A DNA stretch of 49,016 bases from Cupriavidus phytohabitans (GTDB lineage: Bacteria; Pseudomonadota; Gammaproteobacteria; Burkholderiales; Burkholderiaceae): assembly GCF_000426345.1 (NCBI RefSeq), contig NZ_KE384523.1:22958-71973 (forward strand). The letters are read 5' to 3'. The notes below the pieces were generated by a model, which saw only the letters and a list, made by a program, of their open reading frames with translations, was not told the origin of the DNA and ran no database searches. Below are positions 16,686 to 24,996 of the stretch, in pieces; the stretch's first letter is position 1, and each line of letters opens with the position of its first letter. The position numbers and the translations under genes were made by a program.

Positions 16686-17744
16686 TCAGGCTGCGCGGCG
16701 CAGCGGCACGTTCTTGACACCGGGCTTGCGGTTCGGCGTCATGCCGTTGGCGGCCAGGGTTTCATCGACATCGTTGTACCAGGTGCCAATACGGTAGATT
16801 TCCCGCGCTTCCTTGCCATCGGCGATCTCGCGGCCCAACTCCCTGGCGATACGCACGGTCTGCTGAATCTGCTGCACCGAGGTGAACCGGTTGCCATGCT
16901 GATCGATGAGGGTGTCCTCAATGCCGCAGCGCACGTGCATACCCATTGCCAGCGCCATCGTGTTCCACGGAAGTACGTTCTTGAACAACGACTCGGCGGT
17001 AATGGTGCAGCCATCCGGCGCACGTTGAATGAAGTCGAACAGGTTGTACGGATGCGGTCCATGGTGGCCGCCACCGATGCCGATGCAGGTCAGGTTCAGC
17101 GGGCCCTTGTAGATCCCTCTGCGCACCATGCGGTCCAGCGTTTCGAGCGCATGCATGCCCACCAACTGAAAGTGCGGCTGGATGCCGGCTTCCTGCAGGC
17201 GGCGCAAGTGCTCTTCTGCCCAGGCCGGGCCAGCCGGAACAATCATTTCACGGTAGGCATCGTAGACGGCCGGGTTGGCCATGTGCGTGCTCTCGTAGAA
17301 CTCCGGGTAGATCAACTCCATGATGTTCATCTGGATGGTGTTGAGTGCTACCGTCACCTGGTCCGGCTTGGGGTCGAGATCCGCCAGCGCGTGACGCGTG
17401 TCATCATCCAGCCATTTCGCGGCCTGGCCTTCATCTTCCGGTGCGAACGAGATCGAGCCGCCGACCTGAATGATCATGTCCGGCACCGCCTTGCGCACGC
17501 CGGCGATCAGTTCGTTGAACATGGACAGGCGCTTGGAGCCCTTGCCATCCGGCTCACGCACGTGCAGGTGCAGCACGCTGGCCCCGGCTTCATAGCAATC
17601 CACCGCCTTCTGGATTTGCTCTTCCATGGTCACGGGGATGTCTTCCGGGAAATCTTCGGGCATCCACTCCGGGCCGTACGGGGCCACGGTGATTACCACC
17701 TTGTCCATGTTCTCCGGGTGCAGCGAATCATCCAGAAATTGCAT
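16686..17744 (-). CDS. BKACE family protein 1 (DUF849, beta-keto acid cleavage enzyme)
   Basis: A 352-residue protein of the BKACE family, whose members (Kce, dehydrocarnitine cleavage enzyme) split a beta-keto acid with acetyl-CoA into acetoacetate plus an acyl-CoA. The start region KVVITVAPYGPEW and the zinc pair His59 and His61 in VLHLHVREPDG are family hallmarks; GIGGGHHGPHPYN and MHVRCGIEDTL match later conserved blocks. It is somewhat longer than most members. It lies 138 bases after a second BKACE gene. Substrate specificity cannot be assigned. Confidence 0.9.
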   Translation of the reverse strand: MQFLDDSLHPENMDKVVITVAPYGPEWMPEDFPEDIPVTMEEQIQKAVDCYEAGASVLHLHVREPDGKGSKRLSMFNELIAGVRKAVPDMIIQVGGSISFAPEDEGQAAKWLDDDTRHALADLDPKPDQVTVALNTIQMNIMELIYPEFYESTHMANPAVYDAYREMIVPAGPAWAEEHLRRLQEAGIQPHFQLVGMHALETLDRMVRRGIYKGPLNLTCIGIGGGHHGPHPYNLFDFIQRAPDGCTITAESLFKNVLPWNTMALAMGMHVRCGIEDTLIDQHGNRFTSVQQIQQTVRIARELGREIADGKEAREIYRIGTWYNDVDETLAANGMTPNRKPGVKNVPLRRAA

Positions 17745-17882
17745 TTCTTTCTCCTTGATAGGGGATTTAACTATCGGCGCCGCAACGGACAGTTGAGGTC
17801 GGACCGGGCATCAAATTATTCAGGTGGCTTGTCGCCGGGAACGCGCTCGCGGGTTAAGGGGCGGCAAGGCAATTGGAAGAGA

Positions 17883-18818
17883 TCAGAATGCAACAGCATC
17901 CCTGCCCTTCAACTGGAGCATGTCGCGCGTCTCATCGGGAGTGGCCACTTCCAGGTTCAGCGATTTCAGGATCCCGACGATGCGACTGACTTGATCGGCG
18001 TTGCTGGTCGAAAGCCGGCCCGGCCCATCCCAAAGCGAATCCTCCAGGCCCACGCGGACATTTCCGCCCATCGCAGCCGCCATGGAAGCAATCGGCATCT
18101 GACTGCGGCCCGCACCCAGGACGGACCAGTAGTAGTCCTTGCCAAACAGCCGTTCGGCGGTGCGGCGCATATGCATGACATCATCGGGATGCGTCCCGAT
18201 GCCGCCGAGCAAGCCAAAAACGGACTGTATGAAGAACGGCGGCCTGAGGATGCCACGGTCAATGAAATGCGCCGCCGTGTAGAGATGGCTGGTGTCGTAG
18301 CATTCGATTTCGAAGCGAGTCCCATTGCCGGCGCACGATTCCAGGATGTAGCGGATTTCCCTGAACGTGTTGCGGAAGACGCGGTCTTCGGAGCCTTCGA
18401 GGTAAGGACGTTCCCAGTCGTACTTGAACTCTTTGTGCCTGCCAAGCATCGGGTACAGCCCAAAGTTCATCGACCCCATGTTCAGCGAAGCGACTTCGGG
18501 CTTGAGTTGCAGCGCCGGCTGCAGTCGTTCCTCGACGAGCATGTTGGGGGCGCCGCCGGTGGTGAGGTTGATGATGACGTCGGTACGCGCGGCGATCTCG
18601 GGGAGGAATTCCCGGAAGAGCGCGGGATCCTGCGAGGGCTGGCCATTCTCCGGCTTGCGCGCGTGCAGATGGACGATCGAGGCGCCGGCCTGGGCCGCAC
18701 CGATTGCCTCGCCGGCGATGTCTTCTGCCGTGATGGGCAGGTAGGGGGACATCGTTGGCGTGTGAATGCCGCCGGTTATGGCGCAGGTGACTATGACCTT
18801 GTCTTGAGGGGCTGCCAT
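17883..18818 (-). CDS. BKACE family protein 2 (DUF849, beta-keto acid cleavage enzyme)
   Basis: A 311-residue second member of the same family, only distantly similar to the first. It has KVIVTCAITGGIHTP at the start, the zinc pair His50 and His52 in IVHLHARKP, then NLTTGGAPNM and VRVGLEDSLWDGPGRL. The first gene of the minus-strand operon, facing the AraC regulator across 163 bases. Having two paralogues suggests either two substrates or a heteromer; neither is known from sequence. Confidence 0.9.
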   Translation of the reverse strand: MAAPQDKVIVTCAITGGIHTPTMSPYLPITAEDIAGEAIGAAQAGASIVHLHARKPENGQPSQDPALFREFLPEIAARTDVIINLTTGGAPNMLVEERLQPALQLKPEVASLNMGSMNFGLYPMLGRHKEFKYDWERPYLEGSEDRVFRNTFREIRYILESCAGNGTRFEIECYDTSHLYTAAHFIDRGILRPPFFIQSVFGLLGGIGTHPDDVMHMRRTAERLFGKDYYWSVLGAGRSQMPIASMAAAMGGNVRVGLEDSLWDGPGRLSTSNADQVSRIVGILKSLNLEVATPDETRDMLQLKGRDAVAF

Positions 18819-18877
18819 GGGTTCCGTTTGTCGTCGAATTACGGGATCAGTCTAGTAATCCCCGGGCGGCCGTTGTC

Positions 18878-18913
18878 TCTCATTTCACGACATTCACATC
18901 TCATTTCGTGACA
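18878..18913. promoter_or_regulatory. Two direct repeats 21 bp apart, probable AraC-type operator
   Basis: TCTCATTTCACGACA at 18878-18892 and TCTCATTTCGTGACA at 18899-18913 match in 13 of 15 positions. A 21-bp offset is two helical turns, the usual arrangement of AraC half sites. They sit in the divergent promoter region between BKACE 2 and the AraC gene. Confidence 0.65.
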
Positions 18914-18981
18914 GAATCTGGTGGTATCCGGGTTTCCCCGGGCGAGTGGATCCGGGCTACACACCGGGTGAGGGAGAAGCA

Positions 18982-19992
18982 ATGGGCACACTGATTCGCA
19001 CAGGCGTGCTAAAGAACTACTTCAGGGTGGCGCAGCAACTGGGCCTTGAACCGCAGCCGTTGCTGCGCAAGCTGGGCTTGAGCAGCGAGATGCTTGCGGA
19101 CCCGGAACATTGGATTTCCGGAAGCGGAGCCGTTACCTTGCTGGAAGAGTCAGCGCGACTTACGCAATGCCCGACATTCGGGCTGCGTATGGCGGACCTG
19201 TGGCAGCTGTCTGACCTTGGTGTCGTCAGCGTGTTGCTCACGCACCAGAGAACACTGCGCGACGCTCTTGGAACCCTGATTCAGTATCGGCACCTGATGA
19301 ATGAGTTCCTCGTCATCCGTATTGAGGAGACCGGCAAGAAGGTCATCGTGCGGGAAGACGTCGTCGCGGATAACGCCGGGCCGTCCACGCAGTCAATTGA
19401 GCTGGCACTGGGCTCACTGTCACGCATGTGCAGAATACTGCTGGGCACGTCCTGGCACCCCCTTGGCGTCAGTTTCACCCATGACGCTCCCCCCGATCTG
19501 CAGCTGCACCGCCACATCTTCGGGGGGAAGGTGGAGTTCGCAAGCCCTTTCAATGGCTTGATTTGCCGCGCCGCCGACCTGGACTTGCCCAACCCTATCG
19601 CCGACCCTGTCATGGCCCGCCATGCGCAACGCCTGCTTGAAGGCCTTCCGGGAGCCAATGAGCCGTCAGTTGTGCTCGAGGTGCGCAGGGCAATCTATCT
19701 GATGCTTCCGGCAGGGCGCGCGACGATTGAGCAAGTTGCTCAGGGCCTGGGGATGAACGTGCGTACACTGCAGCGCCAACTCGAAGGCGCTGGAATGGTT
19801 TTCTCAGACATGGTCAATGGCGTACGGCGCGATCTCGTTATCCACTATATTGACAACAGAAGCTACTCGCTCGGGCGCATTGCCGAATCGCTTGGCTATT
19901 CGGCTTATGGCTCATTCGTCCGTTGGTTCACGGCGCAGTTCGGCATGACGCCGACGCGGTGGCGCAGCACCAAGCCGGCAAATATGAGGTAA
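18982..19992 (+). CDS. AraC family regulator (arabinose-binding-domain type)
   Basis: A 336-residue regulator of the OruR/ArgR-like group: N-terminal sensor domain (PF12625 type, SEMLADPEHWISG and CPTFGLRMADLW regions) and a C-terminal double helix-turn-helix (IEQVAQGLGMNVRTLQRQL and LGRIAESLGYSAYGSFVRWF). I use the ATG at 18982, preceded by AGGGAG, rather than 18946. It is divergent from the BKACE operon and most likely activates it in response to the pathway substrate, through the repeats at 18878-18913. Confidence 0.9.
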   Translation: MGTLIRTGVLKNYFRVAQQLGLEPQPLLRKLGLSSEMLADPEHWISGSGAVTLLEESARLTQCPTFGLRMADLWQLSDLGVVSVLLTHQRTLRDALGTLIQYRHLMNEFLVIRIEETGKKVIVREDVVADNAGPSTQSIELALGSLSRMCRILLGTSWHPLGVSFTHDAPPDLQLHRHIFGGKVEFASPFNGLICRAADLDLPNPIADPVMARHAQRLLEGLPGANEPSVVLEVRRAIYLMLPAGRATIEQVAQGLGMNVRTLQRQLEGAGMVFSDMVNGVRRDLVIHYIDNRSYSLGRIAESLGYSAYGSFVRWFTAQFGMTPTRWRSTKPANMR

Positions 19993-20414
19993 GCCGCCTA
20001 TCTTTAGGATTCGGTTCGTCACTCCGACGTCAGGCTCTGACGGCGGGCATATCGGTTGCCCGGACGATTGTTCGTGGAATACCGGCGGTACCCCGTGCTC
20101 GCGGGACTGCATGCGTGTCGAAAATCGAAGACGGCTCAGCGCGATACCCTGCGTGTCGTTGGTGAAGCAAAAAAAATACCCACAGCCGGGTGGTAGTGGG
20201 TAACGAAAAGTGGTTGTGGACACGTCGCGGAACTGTCCACGGAGAGGATCTTCGCACTGCCGCTGCGCCGCGCCAATAATCTTTCCGGACTAGTCGCGTT
20301 CACGCATCCGGTGCATGGACAAGTGTCGCAGATTCTTGTCCAATGGCTGTCACCCGTGCCCGCTGAGCCGGCATCCAGACTGTCCTGCACCGGTCGTCCG
20401 CGGTGCCTGTTCCC
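19993..20414. other. Gene-free stretch with an orphan minus-strand terminator
   Basis: No convincing protein-coding frame. The only strong signal is the hairpin at 20169-20202. Bases 20220-20414 presumably carry the promoter of the two-component genes; no clear -10/-35 pair could be picked. Confidence 0.5.
20169..20202 (-). terminator. Rho-independent terminator without an obvious gene
   Basis: On the minus strand TACCCAC and GTGGGTA form a 7-bp stem around a 12-base loop, followed at once by eight T residues. No annotated minus-strand gene lies upstream within 2.7 kb, so it may end a small RNA or decayed transcript. Confidence 0.6.
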
Positions 20415-21065
20415 ATGCCACAAGCCCGCCTGCTCCTGATCGACGACCACACCTTGTTCCGTACCGGCCTGCGCCTGGTCCTGGCCGACAGCCCGAGCGT
20501 CGGGCAGATCATCGAAGCCGGCTCTGTCATGCAGGCGGTACAGGACCACGCCGGCGCCGCGGTCGATATCCTGCTGCTCGATATCCAGATGCCCGGCCTG
20601 AACGGCCTTGAAGGCGTCAAGGTACTGCGGCGGCATTTCCCGGCGGCGCGCATCCTGATCGTGTCCGGCACCTCCGGCCTCGAAACCATTCCGGCCGAGG
20701 TACGGCGCGAGATCGCCGGTTTCTTGCCCAAGTCGGCCGATGCGCGCGAGATCGAGGAAGCGATCGCCTGCTGCCTCGCCGGCGGCACGCATTTCCCCGA
20801 TGACGCCAGTTCGGCCGGCCGTGCCGCCGCGCCCGCGCCCGCGCCCGCGCCATATTCAGCCAGCGCGCTCACGCCGCGCCAGCTGGAGGTGCTGCACCAG
20901 CTGACGCTGGGCCGCTCCAACAAGGTCATTGCCTACCATATGGGCCTGTCGGAAAATACCGTGCGCGTCCATGTGGCAGCCATCCTCGAGCACCTCGGCG
21001 TGGTCAGCCGTGTCGAAGCCATCCTCGAAGCGCAGCGCCGCGGGCTGGTGCAGGCGGCCCGATGA
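20415..21065 (+). CDS. NarL/LuxR-type response regulator
   Basis: A 216-residue response regulator. The receiver domain (1-120) has the acidic pocket DD (10-11) and phospho-acceptor Asp56 in ILLLDIQMPG. An AP-rich linker (APAPAPAP) leads to a LuxR-type helix-turn-helix with LTPRQLEVLHQLTLGRSNKVIAYHMGLSENTVRVHV pattern positions. A GTG at 20403 in the same frame is an alternative start. The gene overlaps the following kinase by 4 bases (ATGA), so the two are translationally coupled and form one signalling pair. Target genes are unknown. Confidence 0.9.
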   Translation: MPQARLLLIDDHTLFRTGLRLVLADSPSVGQIIEAGSVMQAVQDHAGAAVDILLLDIQMPGLNGLEGVKVLRRHFPAARILIVSGTSGLETIPAEVRREIAGFLPKSADAREIEEAIACCLAGGTHFPDDASSAGRAAAPAPAPAPYSASALTPRQLEVLHQLTLGRSNKVIAYHMGLSENTVRVHVAAILEHLGVVSRVEAILEAQRRGLVQAAR

Positions 21066-22993
21066 TCGCGGACCGGGCGCCGCGCGTAAGGGGAGATTGC
21101 CAGCACGGCCTGCGGCTGCTGCCGCGCTTCGACGAGCCGCGGCTGCTGGCCGCGCAGATGGCGCTGATCGACCAGAGCTTCGGCATCGCCATGCTGGGCT
21201 GCACGCTGGCGGCCTTTATCCTCGCCGCGGGCCTGACGCTGTCAGGCGACCGCCCCGGCGCCCTGCCCTGGGCCTGCGCCATGGCGGTAGCCTGCGCGGT
21301 GGCGTACTTCGGACGGCTGACGCTGCCCGGGCGGCTGACCGAAGCCGGTGCGGACCGCTTTGCGCGCGGCATGACCGCGATGCTCGCGCTGATCGGCGCG
21401 CTGTGGGGACTGGTGGCATGGCTGTACCTGGACGTGCGCATGCCGGCGGTGGTGATCTGCGTGCTGTCGCTGATCGCCGGCATGAGCGCGGCGGCGCTGG
21501 CGGTGTTCTCCGCCTGCCTGCCGGTGGCGATCGGCTTCTTTGTCCCGTCGATCGTGCCGGTCTGGATCGCGTTCCTGGCCACCGGCGATATCGAATACCT
21601 GCCGATGTTCCTCGGCACGCCGCTGTACCTGTTCGTGCTGATCATGTTCGCGCGCAATTATTCGCGCGTGGCGCGGCATTCGATCGCGCTGCGCTTCGAG
21701 AACGTCGAGCTGATCTCGCAGCTGCGCGAACAGACCACGCGCGCCGAAGCGGCGCAGCACGAAGCCGAGCAGGCGAGCCGCGCCAAGTCGGTGTTCCTGG
21801 CCTCGGCCAGCCATGACCTGCGCCAGCCGCTGCATGCGATGGGGCTGTTCCTGGTGTCGCTGGGCCGCACCGCGCTGGATGAGCGCCAGCGCCAGTTGCT
21901 GGCGCATATCGAGGCATCGTCCGGCGCCGCGCGCGAGATGCTGAACTCGCTGCTGGATTTCTCCAAGCTCGAAGCCGGCGTGATCACGCCACGGCCGCGG
22001 CCGTTCCGGCTGCAGCCGCTGCTGCACAAGCTGGAGAACGAATTCGCGCCGCAGGCCGATGCGCGCGGACTCGTGTACCGCACGCGCGATACCACCACGA
22101 CGCTTTACGGCGATCCCACGCTGGTCGAACTGGTGCTGCGCAACCTGATCGCCAATGCGATCCGCTATACCCGGCAGGGTGGCGTGCTGGTGGCCTGCCG
22201 CCAGCGCAAGCTGCATGCCGTGATCGAGGTGTGGGACACCGGCATCGGCATCCCTGCCGCGCAGCATCGCGACATCTTCCGCGAGTTCCACCAGCTCGGC
22301 AATCCGGAGCGCGACCAGCGCAAGGGGCTGGGGCTGGGGCTGGCCATCGTCGAGGGGCTGGCGCGCACGATCCGCACGCGCGTGACACTGGGCTCGCGGC
22401 CGGGGCGCGGCTCGGTGTTCCGCTTCAGCATGCCGCTGGCCTGGAGCACACCGGAAGACGTACCGCGGCCCCTCGCGCCGCGCGGGCTGGACGGGCTGCG
22501 CGTGCTGGTGATCGACGACGACGAAGCGATCCGCACCGCCATGTCGGAGCTGCTGGGGGCATGGCAATGCGACTGCCGCACGGCCGATTCCGAGGATGAG
22601 GCACTGGCCATGCTTGCGGCGTTCCAACCCGCACTGGTGCTTGCCGACTACCGCCTGCGCGGCCACCGCACCGGCCAGGAAGCGCTGGACGCGATCCGGC
22701 AGCAGGTGGGCCGCCATGTGCCGGCGATCGTCATCACGGGAGATACGGCGGCAGACCGCCTGCGCACCGCGCACGCGGCGGGCACCTTGCTGCTGCACAA
22801 GCCGGTGGTTCCGCAGGAATTGCACGCAGCGATCGACACGCTGCTGCGCGACGCGCCAGCGCAGGAGACGCAAGGCGAGACACGCCACGGCCAGGCACAG
22901 GCCGGGGCTGAGCAGAACGGCCCTTCCGCATCAGGGAAGGCCGCGCACCGCTGCGGGCGTCAGCCGCCCGAATGCAGCGGGGACAGCGAATAG
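21062..22993 (+). CDS. Hybrid sensor histidine kinase with C-terminal receiver
   Basis: A 643-residue inner membrane kinase. About six transmembrane helices fill residues 40-197 with hardly any periplasmic loop, suggesting it senses a membrane or cytoplasmic cue. A helix and HisKA domain follow, with the phospho-acceptor His251 in SHDLRQPLHAM; the ATPase domain has NLIANAIRYT (N box), DTGIGIP and GLGLGLAIV. The receiver has DDD (485-487), Asp529 and Lys580. The last 45 residues are low-complexity. The HDLRQP variant is typical of the PAS-less hybrid kinases paired with LuxR-type regulators. Confidence 0.92.
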   Translation: MIADRAPRVRGDCQHGLRLLPRFDEPRLLAAQMALIDQSFGIAMLGCTLAAFILAAGLTLSGDRPGALPWACAMAVACAVAYFGRLTLPGRLTEAGADRFARGMTAMLALIGALWGLVAWLYLDVRMPAVVICVLSLIAGMSAAALAVFSACLPVAIGFFVPSIVPVWIAFLATGDIEYLPMFLGTPLYLFVLIMFARNYSRVARHSIALRFENVELISQLREQTTRAEAAQHEAEQASRAKSVFLASASHDLRQPLHAMGLFLVSLGRTALDERQRQLLAHIEASSGAAREMLNSLLDFSKLEAGVITPRPRPFRLQPLLHKLENEFAPQADARGLVYRTRDTTTTLYGDPTLVELVLRNLIANAIRYTRQGGVLVACRQRKLHAVIEVWDTGIGIPAAQHRDIFREFHQLGNPERDQRKGLGLGLAIVEGLARTIRTRVTLGSRPGRGSVFRFSMPLAWSTPEDVPRPLAPRGLDGLRVLVIDDDEAIRTAMSELLGAWQCDCRTADSEDEALAMLAAFQPALVLADYRLRGHRTGQEALDAIRQQVGRHVPAIVITGDTAADRLRTAHAAGTLLLHKPVVPQELHAAIDTLLRDAPAQETQGETRHGQAQAGAEQNGPSASGKAAHRCGRQPPECSGDSE

Positions 22994-23127
22994 GCGAGCA
23001 CCAGTCCCGCCACGATTGCCGGCGAACCCAGGCGAATCGCAGTGCTGCGCGACAGCGCGCCCAGGTACACATACAAGCACACCAGCACCATCGCAGTCAC
23101 ATACAGCAGGCTGTCATAGACTTGCAT
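22960..23127 (-). CDS. Small two-helix membrane protein, hypothetical
   Basis: A 55-residue frame with two hydrophobic helices (YVTAMVLVCLYVYLGAL and IVAGLVLAYSL) separated by a basic loop. The start at 23127 has AAGGGAGA about 7 bases upstream; longer versions opening at 23145 or 23271 are less likely. The last 34 bases overlap the 3' end of the hybrid kinase on the opposite strand. No family recognised. Confidence 0.5.
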   Translation of the reverse strand: MQVYDSLLYVTAMVLVCLYVYLGALSRSTAIRLGSPAIVAGLVLAYSLSPLHSGG

Positions 23128-23281
23128 GGATGTCTCCCTTGCCATTGTTCTTATTGCTTTACTTCGGTGGTCTGCCGACGAAGCGTGATGCAAAGGCAAT
23201 GCGTGGGGGCGCTCCGCCGACATGCTATGGCTGTCTACAAGGATAGTCGGGAGTTCGCGGGGTCGTGGCAATCATGGAAAT

Positions 23282-23325
23282 CCCTTTGCGGCGCCGCACC
23301 ACGGCTGGTGCGGCGCCGCAAAGGG
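23282..23325 (-). terminator. Perfect 20-bp stem hairpin downstream of the glyoxalase gene
   Basis: CCCTTTGCGGCGCCGCACCA pairs perfectly with 23306-23325 around the four-base loop CGGC. It lies 13 bases beyond the stop of the last gene of the minus-strand array and is followed on that strand by GATTTCC, a weak U tract. Likely a terminator or 3' mRNA-stabilising structure; the stem is unusually long. Confidence 0.65.
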
Positions 23326-23337
23326 GGCAGCGGCAAA

Positions 23338-23760
23338 TCAGCTGGCAGGCGGCATTTCCGGGTTCCAGGCCACCTCCCACAGGTGTCCGTCGGGATCCTG
23401 GAAATAGCCGGCATAACCGCCCCAGAAGGTGTCCTGCGCCGGCTTGACCACGCTGGCGCCTGCCGCGCTCGCCTGCGCCATCACGGCGTCGACCTCCGCC
23501 TTGTCGCCGACGTTGTGGGCCAGCGAAAAATCGGTGGACGCCCGCGCTGTCACCGTCAGCCCGGTATCGTGCGCCAGGCTCGCGCGCGGCCACAGCGCCA
23601 GCTTCAGCCCGGACTGCAGGTCGAAGAACGCGACCGCGCCGTGTTCGAACTGCTGGCCGACAATGCCCGGTGTCGACAATCCCAGTCCATCGCGATAGAA
23701 GCGCACGGCGCGCTCCAGGTCGTCGACGCCCAGCGTGACCAGTGTGATGCGAGGCTTCAT
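23338..23760 (-). CDS. VOC/glyoxalase-fold protein
   Basis: A 140-residue vicinal-oxygen-chelate protein. It opens RITLVTLGVDDLERAVRFYRDGLG, typical of the first beta-alpha-beta-beta-beta module, and closes with YAGYFQDPDGHLWEVAWNP, the second. The Glu in HLWEVAW and the His in the first half are usual metal ligands, but the expected N-terminal His is not obvious, so it may bind a drug or antibiotic rather than act as an enzyme. Strong GGAGGG ribosome site. It is the last gene of the DHA2-TetR-MFS-OYE-VOC array. Confidence 0.85.
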   Translation of the reverse strand: MKPRITLVTLGVDDLERAVRFYRDGLGLSTPGIVGQQFEHGAVAFFDLQSGLKLALWPRASLAHDTGLTVTARASTDFSLAHNVGDKAEVDAVMAQASAAGASVVKPAQDTFWGGYAGYFQDPDGHLWEVAWNPEMPPAS

Positions 23761-23789
23761 GGCACTACCCTCCTGCACATGTCGTGGGC

Positions 23790-24905
23790 CTAGCGCTGCC
23801 CGAATGCGGCGCCGGCAAACAGGTCTTTCAGCTCGCGCGGCTGCGAGCGCCAGTACTGCTTCGGCGCATGGACGCTGGCGCCCAGCCGCGCCGCCGCATG
23901 CCATGGCCAGCGCGGGTCGTACAGCATGGCGCGCGCCAGCGAGACGGCATCCGCCTCCTGGTTGGCGATGATCGCTTCGGCCTGCTCGGGCTCGGTGATC
24001 AGGCCCACCGCAATCGTCGGCAGCCCGACTTCGGCCTTGACGCGCTGTGCGTACGGCACCTGGTAGCCCGGGCCGAGCTTGATCGCCTGCTGCGGCGAGA
24101 CGCCGCCGGTGGTGACGTGGATGGCCGCGCAGCCGCGCGCCTTTACTGCCCTGGACAAGGCGACCGTCCCTTCGATATCCCATCCGCCCGGCACCCAGTC
24201 GGTGGCCGAGATGCGCATCCACACCGGCCGCTCCGCGGGAAACGCGTCGCGCACCGCGTCGAAGACTTCGATGGGGAAGCGCATGCGGTTTTCCAGGCTG
24301 CCGCCGTACTCGTCGTCGCGATGGTTGGCCAGCGGCGACAGGAACTGGTGCAGCAGGTAGCCGTGCGCGGCGTGGATCTCGATGCCGTCCAGCCCGAGCC
24401 GCGCCGCGCGCCGTGCCGCCGCGACAAAGTCGTCGCGCACCTTGTCCATGCCGGCGCGGTCGAGCGCGGCCGGTGGCGCTTCGCCGTCGCCATGCGGCAC
24501 CGCCGACGGTGCCACGGCGTGCCACCCGCCGGGCGCATCCGGTGCGATCTGCTGCCCGCCGTCCCACGGCGCGTGGCTCGAGGCCTTGCGTCCGGCATGG
24601 CCCAGCTGGATCGCGATGCCGATAGGCGAATGCGCGCGCATCGCCTGCACCACGCGCCCCAGCGCCGCCTCGTTGTCGTCCGAGTACAGGCCCAGGTCCT
24701 GCGGCGTGATGCGACCTTCCGGCGAGACTGCCGTCGCTTCCACGATCACCATGCCCGCGCCGGACAGCGCCAGCGTGCCGAGATGGATCATGTGCCAGTC
24801 GCCGGCGTTGCCGTCCTGCGCCGAGTACTGGCACATCGGCGCGATCATGATGCGGTTGGCGAGCCGGAGGTTGCCGATCTCCAGCGGTTCGAACAGATGG
24901 CTCAT
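23790..24905 (-). CDS. Old Yellow Enzyme family NADPH:flavin oxidoreductase (YqjM/XenA class)
   Basis: A 371-residue FMN-dependent ene-reductase. It begins LFEPLEIGNLRLANRIMIAPMCQYSA, where Cys25 is the redox-tuning cysteine of the YqjM/XenA class; QLGHAGRK, GWDIEG-type and HAAHGYLLHQFLSP (substrate His) follow, and the C-terminal phosphate-binding region contains AVGLITEPEQAE and DAVSLARAMLYDPRWPW. Known members reduce activated alkenes, xenobiotic nitro compounds or quinones. AAGGAG precedes the ATG at 24905. Context with two efflux-type carriers, a TetR and a VOC protein suggests detoxification. Confidence 0.92.
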   Translation of the reverse strand: MSHLFEPLEIGNLRLANRIMIAPMCQYSAQDGNAGDWHMIHLGTLALSGAGMVIVEATAVSPEGRITPQDLGLYSDDNEAALGRVVQAMRAHSPIGIAIQLGHAGRKASSHAPWDGGQQIAPDAPGGWHAVAPSAVPHGDGEAPPAALDRAGMDKVRDDFVAAARRAARLGLDGIEIHAAHGYLLHQFLSPLANHRDDEYGGSLENRMRFPIEVFDAVRDAFPAERPVWMRISATDWVPGGWDIEGTVALSRAVKARGCAAIHVTTGGVSPQQAIKLGPGYQVPYAQRVKAEVGLPTIAVGLITEPEQAEAIIANQEADAVSLARAMLYDPRWPWHAAARLGASVHAPKQYWRSQPRELKDLFAGAAFGQR

Positions 24906-24996
24906 GCGTTGCTGCTCCTTGCAGGTCATGCCGGCCCGCAGCGGGGCCGGGGAAATCTGGATTCTAGGCCGATGCCGGGATTGCTGCCGGCGGCGT

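Noticed and set aside
16620..18911. A 763-residue plus-strand frame
   Set aside because: It lies antisense to two BKACE genes and has no domain; a codon-bias shadow in GC-rich DNA.
20835..20860. Short tandem repeat GCGCCCGCGCCC-like as a microsatellite or CRISPR unit
   Set aside because: It encodes the APAPAPAP linker of the response regulator and lies within the gene.
21242..22888. A 548-residue minus-strand frame
   Set aside because: Antisense to the hybrid histidine kinase, whose motifs are complete.
23338..24834. A 498-residue minus-strand frame that looks like a fusion to the glyoxalase domain
   Set aside because: Only the last 140 residues are gene-like; the rest overlaps the Old Yellow Enzyme gene in another frame, and the VOC gene has its own ATG and GGAGGG.
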